A stretch of DNA of 29,898 nt, taken from Pseudomonadota bacterium (GTDB lineage: Bacteria; Pseudomonadota; Alphaproteobacteria; Rhizobiales; Beijerinckiaceae). Position numbers and translations under genes: made by a program. The notes under the pieces were generated by a model, which saw only the letters and a list, made by a program, of their open reading frames with translations, was not told where the DNA came from and did not search any database. Of this stretch, positions 24,840-29,898 are shown in pieces. Every line of letters begins with the position of its first letter. Within the stretch, counting starts at the first letter, position 1. The DNA is taken from NCBI GenBank assembly GCA_023386115.1, contig JAEWKL010000279.1, positions 1-29,898 of the forward strand. The letters run 5' to 3'.

Positions 24840-26213
24840 ATGGACGTTTTCAGCGCGCTGCAGACCTCGGTCTCGGGCCTCAAGGCCCAGGCCTTCAGCC
24901 TCGAGAACATCTCGGGGAATATCGCGAATTCGCAGACCGTCGGCTACAAGCGAATCGATACCGACTTCGTCGACATGCTCACCGAGCAGCCGCCGAGCCG
25001 CCAGACCGCCGGCTCGGTCGCAGCCTATTCGCAGCTGACCAACAGCCTGCAGGGCAATGTGGCGGCGACCGGCGTCCCCACCAACATGGCGCTGAGCGGC
25101 GACGGCTTCTTCACGGTGCAGACCAAGGGGAGCGACGCGGCCGGCGCCCCGGTCTTCTCGGGCACCAGCCTCTATACCCGCCGCGGCGACTTCTCGGTCG
25201 ACCGGGACGGCTATCTCGTCAACGGCGCCGGCGCCTACTTGACCGGCCAGAGCCTCGACGCCGCGACCGGCCAGTCGACCGGCACCGGGCCGATCAAGAT
25301 CTCCGGCACCACCCTGCCGGCCAAGCCGACGACGAGCATCGCCTATGCGGCGAACCTGCCGAGCAGCCCGAGCACCACCTCGGGCTCGGCGCTGCTCGCC
25401 ACGCTGCCCGGCGGCGACGCAAGGGTGCTCGCCGGCACCGCGACCACGCCCCCGGCGGTGGCGGCCTCCGACTCGACCGCCTTCGTCAATTCGAGCCTCG
25501 CGGGCGGCGAACTCACGGCCTATTCGGGCACCGGCACCCCGGTGAGCGTGCAGCTGCGCTGGGCCAAGGTCGCGGAAGCCGATGCGAAGGCGGGCACCAG
25601 CGACACCTGGAACCTGTACTACGCCAACCAGACCGGGAGCGGCACCAATCCGGGAACCTGGCAGAATGTCGGCACCGCCTTCACCTTCAACGGCAGCGGC
25701 CAGCTCACCGCGCCCACCGGCACCAGCCTCAGCCTCCCCAACCTGACGGTGAACGGGACGAATCTCGGGGCGGTGGCGCTCAACTTCGGCACCGGCGGCC
25801 TGACCCAGTACGGCTCCGCCTCCGGCCAGATCACCACCAACACCCTGCAGCAGAACGGCTACTCCGCCGGCACGCTCAACTCCCTGGCGGTGACGAGCGA
25901 CGGCAAGATCACCGGCACCTATTCCAACGGCAACAGCATGGCCCTGGCCCAGGTCGGGGTGGCGCGGTTCAGCGCTCCCAACGCCCTCAAGGCGGTCTCG
26001 GGCGGCAACTACGCCAAGACGGTGGAATCCGGCGAGCCGCTGACCGGGTTGTCCGGCACCACGATCGTCGGCGGCAACGTCGAGCAGTCGAACACCGACA
26101 CGGCCGGCGAGTTCTCGAAGCTGATCGTCACCCAGCAGGCCTACTCGGCCAACACCCGGGTGATGTCGACCGCCCAGCAGATGATGTCCGACCTCATCAA
26201 CGTCATCCGCTAG
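24840..26213 (+). CDS. flgE: Flagellar hook protein FlgE
   Basis: A 457-residue protein that polymerises into the flagellar hook. The N-terminus MDVFSALQTSVSGLKAQAFSLENISGNIANSQTVGYKR is the conserved rod/hook helix with the ANSQTVGY motif. NMALSGDGFFTV and LYTRRGDFSVDRDGYLV mark domain D1. The C-terminus NVEQSNTDTAGEFSKLIVTQQAYSANTRVMSTAQQMM is the second conserved helix. The middle is Gly/Ser/Thr-rich. The frame is open upstream, but only ATG 24840 gives the family start, and GGAG lies 11 bases before it. Expression probably depends on sigma54 and an activator. flgK and flgL follow. Confidence 0.93.
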   Translation: MDVFSALQTSVSGLKAQAFSLENISGNIANSQTVGYKRIDTDFVDMLTEQPPSRQTAGSVAAYSQLTNSLQGNVAATGVPTNMALSGDGFFTVQTKGSDAAGAPVFSGTSLYTRRGDFSVDRDGYLVNGAGAYLTGQSLDAATGQSTGTGPIKISGTTLPAKPTTSIAYAANLPSSPSTTSGSALLATLPGGDARVLAGTATTPPAVAASDSTAFVNSSLAGGELTAYSGTGTPVSVQLRWAKVAEADAKAGTSDTWNLYYANQTGSGTNPGTWQNVGTAFTFNGSGQLTAPTGTSLSLPNLTVNGTNLGAVALNFGTGGLTQYGSASGQITTNTLQQNGYSAGTLNSLAVTSDGKITGTYSNGNSMALAQVGVARFSAPNALKAVSGGNYAKTVESGEPLTGLSGTTIVGGNVEQSNTDTAGEFSKLIVTQQAYSANTRVMSTAQQMMSDLINVIR

Positions 26214-26574
26214 AGCATTGCCCGGTCGTTCGGCGATCGGGCAATACATCACAGAATTGGCCTTGCTGGTTTTCAGCAAGGAACCATTAGTCACTTTGTC
26301 GGATACTGCAAAAGGCGGGTCTCGCAGAGTGTGAGCGTCGATGTCGCGGCAAAAGGCTGCGACAGGACATCCATCCCGTGGACGACGCGTCGGCGTGCCG
26401 AGGCGGGTCCGCATCGCGGCGGGTCCTCGTGCTTCGCCGCCCCGGGCCCGTTCGGCTGCAAAAGGCGGCCCGACCGGTTCCGGCCCACCCGCGAGATGCC
26501 GGCACGCGCAAGCCAACCCCAAAAGGGGCACGGCTTCACGGCCCGGCTCTCACCCCTTCACCCGGATCCGACCG
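26214..26574. other. flgE-flgK intergenic region: two hairpins and three GCAAAAGGC motifs
   Basis: No gene is seen. ATTGCCCG/CGGGCAAT (26217-26224 with 26238-26245) starts four bases after the flgE stop and is probably the terminator. A second hairpin CCTTGCTG/CAGCAAGG (26261-26268 with 26274-26281) follows. The motif C(T/G)GCAAAAGGC(G/T)G then occurs three times (26306, 26347, 26456). CCCCAAAAGGGG lies at 26517-26528 shortly before flgK. I found no clear sigma54 element here. Confidence 0.6.
26217..26245 (+). terminator. Hairpin after flgE
   Basis: An eight-base perfect stem ATTGCCCG/CGGGCAAT with a 13-base loop directly follows the flgE stop; no T tract follows. It may be a terminator or a dispersed hairpin repeat: the beginning TAGAGCATT is common after genes in Rhizobiales. 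Confidence 0.5.
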
Positions 26575-28446
26575 ATGTCCCTCAACGCCCTCAACACCTC
26601 GACCGCCGGACTGCAGGTGACGCAGGCGGCGATCGGTCTCGTGTCGCAGAACGTCGCCAATGCGGGCACTGCCGGCTACATCAAGCGCGTCCTGACCCCC
26701 GTCTCGACGCTCGGCAATTCCGGCGTCGCGGCGGGCACGATCAGCCGGACCCTCGACGCGGTCTCGCTCAAGCAATTGCGGCTCGAGACCGCGGGGGCAG
26801 CCTATACCGGGCTCTCCGCCAAGGTGCAGGGCCAGCTCGACGCCCTCTACGGCACGCCAGGGAGCAGCGCCGCCCTCGACGGGGTGGTGAACAGCTTCAC
26901 GCAGTCGCTTCAGGCGCTGACGACCGATCCGACCTCGGCCGCCTCGCGGGCGAGCGCGGTGAGTTCCGCACGGACGGTCGCCACCACCGTCGCCGGCATC
27001 GCGCAAGGGGTGCAGGACTTGCGCACCGGCCTCGAATCGCAGCTCGGCGGCGACGTCGCCGCGGCGAGCGCGCTCCTGTCGCAGATCGCCGGCCTCAACG
27101 GCCGGATCGCCGGCGCCTCGAAGAGCGAGACCGGCACGGCCGATCTCCTCGACCAGCGGGACCAGGCGATCAACACCCTGTCGCAGTATCTCGACGTGCA
27201 GGTGAGCGACCAGCGCGACGGCTCGGTCACCCTGCTCACCGCCTCGGGCGCCACGCTGGTCGACCACATGGCCGCCGCGACCCTCGCCTTCGACGGCCGT
27301 GGTACCTTGAGCCCCGAGGCCCAGTATTCGGCCGATCCGAGCACCCGTGGCGTCGGCACCGTGACGGCGACGACCCCGGCCGGCGCCAAGATCGACCTCA
27401 TCGCCACCGGGGCGATCCGCTCCGGCTCGATCGCCGCCGCGGTCAGCTTGCGCGACGACACGCTGGTCCAGGCCCAGCGCCAGCTCGACGACCTCGCCGC
27501 CGGCCTGTCGCGGTCCTTGAGCGACCGTCCGGCCATCGGCACGGCGGCTTCCGCCAACGGGCTCACCGGCTTCGACATCGACCTCACCGGGCTCCAGGCC
27601 GGCAATGCCGTGACGCTCGGCGTGCGCAACGCCGCGGGATTGAGCCGCAACCTGATCCTGGTGCCGACGAACGGCGCGGCGCCCGATCCCATCGATCCCG
27701 CCCTCACCGACGACCCGACCGCCCTCGTCGTGCCGGTCGACATCTCGGGCGGGCCCTCGACCTTCGCGGCGAAGATCGGCGCGGTCCTCGGCACCGGCTT
27801 CACCGTCACGGGCACGCCCGGCGGCACGGCCGGCTCGGTGCGGATCCTGTCGGACCCGGCGGGCCTCGCGCTCACCGGCGCCAGCGCCTCCGTCACCGTG
27901 CCGACGAGCGCCGCCGACACCAAGACCGGAAGCGGCCAGCTCGCGCTCTTCGTCGATGCCGGGGCTAGGCACGGCGTGTTCACCGGCTCGTTCGAGGGCG
28001 GCTCGCACCTGACCGGCTTCGCCCAGCGTCTCGCCGTCAACCCGGCGGTCACCGCCGACGCGTCCACCCTGGTGGATTACGCCGACGTCACGGCCTCGGG
28101 CGACACCGCGCGGCCGCAAACCCTCGTCGACGCGCTGACCAGCCGCACCCTGACCTTCTCGGCGGCGAGCGGCATCGGCGGCGTCAGCGCCCCGCGCGCC
28201 GCCACGGGGGTCGGCTTAGCCCAGGCGAGCGTCGCTGCGCGCGGCGCTGCCAGCGCCGAGGCGCAGCAGCTCGACGAGGGCCAGAGCATCGCCCTGTCCT
28301 CGGCCCAGAGCCGCTTCGCCAAGGAATCCGGCGTCAGCGTGGACGAGGAGATGTCCCGGCTGATCCAGCTCCAGACCGCCTACAGCGCCAATGCCCGGGT
28401 GCTGACGGCCGCCCGCGACATGCTCGACACCCTTCTCCGGATCTAA
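26575..28446 (+). CDS. flgK: Flagellar hook-associated protein 1 FlgK
   Basis: A 623-residue protein forming the first hook-filament junction ring. The N-terminus MSLNALNTSTAGLQVTQAAIGLVSQNVANAGTAGYIKR is the conserved D0/D1 helix. The block ADLLDQRDQAINTLSQYLDVQV is typical of FlgK. The C-terminus GVSVDEEMSRLIQLQTAYSANARVLTAARDMLDTLL is the paired helix. The central part is alanine/glycine rich as in other alphaproteobacteria. The frame is open upstream, but ATG 26575 gives the conserved start. A weak ribosome site precedes it. flgL follows after 14 bases. Confidence 0.93.
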   Translation: MSLNALNTSTAGLQVTQAAIGLVSQNVANAGTAGYIKRVLTPVSTLGNSGVAAGTISRTLDAVSLKQLRLETAGAAYTGLSAKVQGQLDALYGTPGSSAALDGVVNSFTQSLQALTTDPTSAASRASAVSSARTVATTVAGIAQGVQDLRTGLESQLGGDVAAASALLSQIAGLNGRIAGASKSETGTADLLDQRDQAINTLSQYLDVQVSDQRDGSVTLLTASGATLVDHMAAATLAFDGRGTLSPEAQYSADPSTRGVGTVTATTPAGAKIDLIATGAIRSGSIAAAVSLRDDTLVQAQRQLDDLAAGLSRSLSDRPAIGTAASANGLTGFDIDLTGLQAGNAVTLGVRNAAGLSRNLILVPTNGAAPDPIDPALTDDPTALVVPVDISGGPSTFAAKIGAVLGTGFTVTGTPGGTAGSVRILSDPAGLALTGASASVTVPTSAADTKTGSGQLALFVDAGARHGVFTGSFEGGSHLTGFAQRLAVNPAVTADASTLVDYADVTASGDTARPQTLVDALTSRTLTFSAASGIGGVSAPRAATGVGLAQASVAARGAASAEAQQLDEGQSIALSSAQSRFAKESGVSVDEEMSRLIQLQTAYSANARVLTAARDMLDTLLRI

Positions 28447-28460
28447 GAGGAAAGCCCGCG

Positions 28461-29898
28461 ATGACGATCGCTCCCTTCGCGGCCGGCACCGCCGCCGCCG
28501 ACCTCAACACCCAGCGCCTCGTCGCCATGAAGACGACGCTCGGCACGCTCTCGAACCAGATCGGCAGCGGCCGGACCGCCGAGACCTATGGCGGCCTCGG
28601 CAGCGGGCGCACCCAGAGCCTGTCGGCGCATGCCCAGATCAGCGCCCTCGACAGCTACATTTCGGCGGCCGGCACCGGCGCGACCCGGGTGGGGCTGGCC
28701 TCCGCCAGCGTGCAGCAGATCGCCACCCTGGGCTCCACCGCCTGGAGCAGCCTCGTCAGCGCCCGCAGCGGCACCGGCACCGTCGCCCGCTCGATGCTGC
28801 AGCAGGACGCGGCGGGTAGCCTCGGCGGCGCCCTCGACGCCCTCAACCAGAGCACCGGCGGCCAGTACATCCTGGGCGGCCGGGTCACCGACCGGGCACC
28901 CGTAGAGAGCGCCGTCCGGATCCTCGACGGCGATCCGGCGGAAGGCCTCGACGGCGTGCGCACGGTGATGGCCGAGCGCCAGGCCGCCGATCTCGGCGCC
29001 GGCACGCCGAAGACCGGGCGGCTCGACCTCTCGGGCGCGGGCACGAGCGTGAGCCTGTCGGAGAACCAGTCTCCCGGCGTGCGGACGAATTTCGGCTTCA
29101 CCCTCAAGAGCGCCGTCAGCTCGAACCCGGCCGGCCTCGCGGTCGCGGTCCAGCCCGGGACTCCCGCCACCGCCACCCTCTCCTTCGCCAGCCAGCCGAA
29201 GGACGGCGATATCGTGCGGGTCAGCGTCCAGAACCCGGACGGCAGCCAGGGTTTCGTCGACCTCACCGCCCGGGCGGCAGGCCAGGGCGGGGAGGGGACC
29301 TTCGCGATCGGGGCCGACGCGGCGGCGAGCGCACAGAACCTCACCGCTTCGCTCGCGGGCAAGGCCGTCACCGGCGTTCAGAGCGCGAGCCCGCCGGGCG
29401 CGACGGCGGTGTTGTCCGGTGGCAGCGCGGCCTCCGCAACCGTGACGGTCGGGGCGGGGCTCCAGGCCGGCGACAGCGTGCAGATCACGGTCGGGCTTCG
29501 CGACGGCACCAGCAAGGTCCTGAGCCTGAAGGCCGCCGCGGGCGGCACGGCCGCCGCGGGCGGAACGGCCGCCGGCACCTTCGTGATCGGCGCGAGCCCG
29601 GCCGACACCGCCCCCAACCTCCAGGCGGCGCTCGCGACCGCGCTCGACACCACCGCCAGGACCGACCTCGCGGCGAGTTCCGCCACGCGGGCGGCGAGCG
29701 ACTTCTTTTCCGGTTCGTCCTCGCCGGGCCTGAGCCCGCGCCGGGTCGCCATGGATGCGGCCGGCAACGCCACCGGCTACGTCGCCGATCCGAGTGGCCG
29801 CACCCTGATCTGGTACAAGGGCGACGACACCTCCGCCGATCCGCGCCAGACCGCGACCGTCCCGGTCTCCGCCGGAAGCGCCGTGGGGCTCGGCGGGC
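28461..29898 (+). CDS. flgL: Flagellar hook-associated protein 3 FlgL (3' end outside window)
   Basis: At least 479 residues of the second junction protein. The N-terminus has the flagellin-like helix (LNTQRLVAMKTTLGTLSNQIGSGRTAETYGGLG), and GGQYILGGRVTDRAPV is the FlgL-typical block. GAGGAAAG precedes the ATG at good spacing. The central part contains two successive copies of a roughly 80-residue module (about 29160-29400 and 29400-29690), each with GD(I/S)VxxxV..DG...xxL and GTFxIGA. An 18-base tandem repeat at 29532-29567 encodes AAAGGT twice. This insertion makes the protein long for FlgL (E. coli 317). The conserved C-terminal helix lies past the window edge. Confidence 0.85.
   Translation, partial: MTIAPFAAGTAAADLNTQRLVAMKTTLGTLSNQIGSGRTAETYGGLGSGRTQSLSAHAQISALDSYISAAGTGATRVGLASASVQQIATLGSTAWSSLVSARSGTGTVARSMLQQDAAGSLGGALDALNQSTGGQYILGGRVTDRAPVESAVRILDGDPAEGLDGVRTVMAERQAADLGAGTPKTGRLDLSGAGTSVSLSENQSPGVRTNFGFTLKSAVSSNPAGLAVAVQPGTPATATLSFASQPKDGDIVRVSVQNPDGSQGFVDLTARAAGQGGEGTFAIGADAAASAQNLTASLAGKAVTGVQSASPPGATAVLSGGSAASATVTVGAGLQAGDSVQITVGLRDGTSKVLSLKAAAGGTAAAGGTAAGTFVIGASPADTAPNLQAALATALDTTARTDLAASSATRAASDFFSGSSSPGLSPRRVAMDAAGNATGYVADPSGRTLIWYKGDDTSADPRQTATVPVSAGSAVGLGG

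Noticed and set aside
24771..26531. A long minus-strand open frame opposite flgE
   Set aside because: Shadow of the flgE coding sequence; it also crosses the sigma54 promoter and the flgE-flgK gap.
26214..26574. Sigma54 promoter for flgK
   Set aside because: Several GG...GC pairs occur, but none has the ten-base spacing together with TTGC; the nearest candidates are nine or eleven bases apart.

Overview
The window looks like a chromosomal segment of a GC-rich alphaproteobacterium, most likely a Methylobacterium-type member of the Rhizobiales. I base this on the very high GC of the core genes, the flgE-flgK-flgL order, an alphaproteobacterial style of RF3, SDR and transport genes, and a sigma54-type flagellar promoter. 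The assignment is by family resemblance only; no database was searched.

Positions 1-12,078 hold a catabolic region for a nitrogen compound. It starts with the 3' end of a hydantoinase-B-like gene. Next come a GntR/FCD regulator with its own promoter and palindromic operator, and a 66-residue four-cysteine protein whose start overlaps the regulator stop. After a leader follows a tightly coupled operon: a Liv-type ABC importer (binding protein, two ATPases, two permeases), a fold-type IV aminotransferase close to the (R)-amine transaminases, HyuA and HyuB (ATP-dependent hydantoinase/oxoprolinase/lactamase family), and a class III omega-aminotransferase wrecked by a large internal deletion. The layout suggests import of an amine, amide, lactam or hydantoin, ATP-driven ring or amide opening, and transamination. 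The true substrate is unknown.

Positions of about 12.1-20.77 kb are lower in GC and form an accessory block that ends at a tRNA-Gln(TTG) gene. A tyrosine integrase points away from the tRNA 3' end, the usual geometry of a tRNA-inserted element. The block encodes an ADP-ribosylglycohydrolase, three proteins of unknown function (one membrane anchored), an XRE-type regulator divergent from the membrane protein with a perfect 12-bp palindrome between them, and a 425-residue HUH (rolling-circle type) replication protein. The Rep is followed by a strong hairpin and a tandem decamer that could be an origin. I could not find the left attachment site, so the left border is uncertain.

From 20.77 kb the core genome resumes: tRNA-Gln, a short-chain dehydrogenase, prfC (RF3), then a reverse-strand pair of a BLUF blue-light sensor and a single-domain CheY-like receiver. 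These sit directly upstream of the flagellar hook genes flgE, flgK and flgL (the last cut by the window end). flgE has a textbook sigma54 -24/-12 element, and repeated GCAAAA-centred motifs lie upstream of both flgE and flgK. The adjacency hints at light-linked control of motility, but that is inference.
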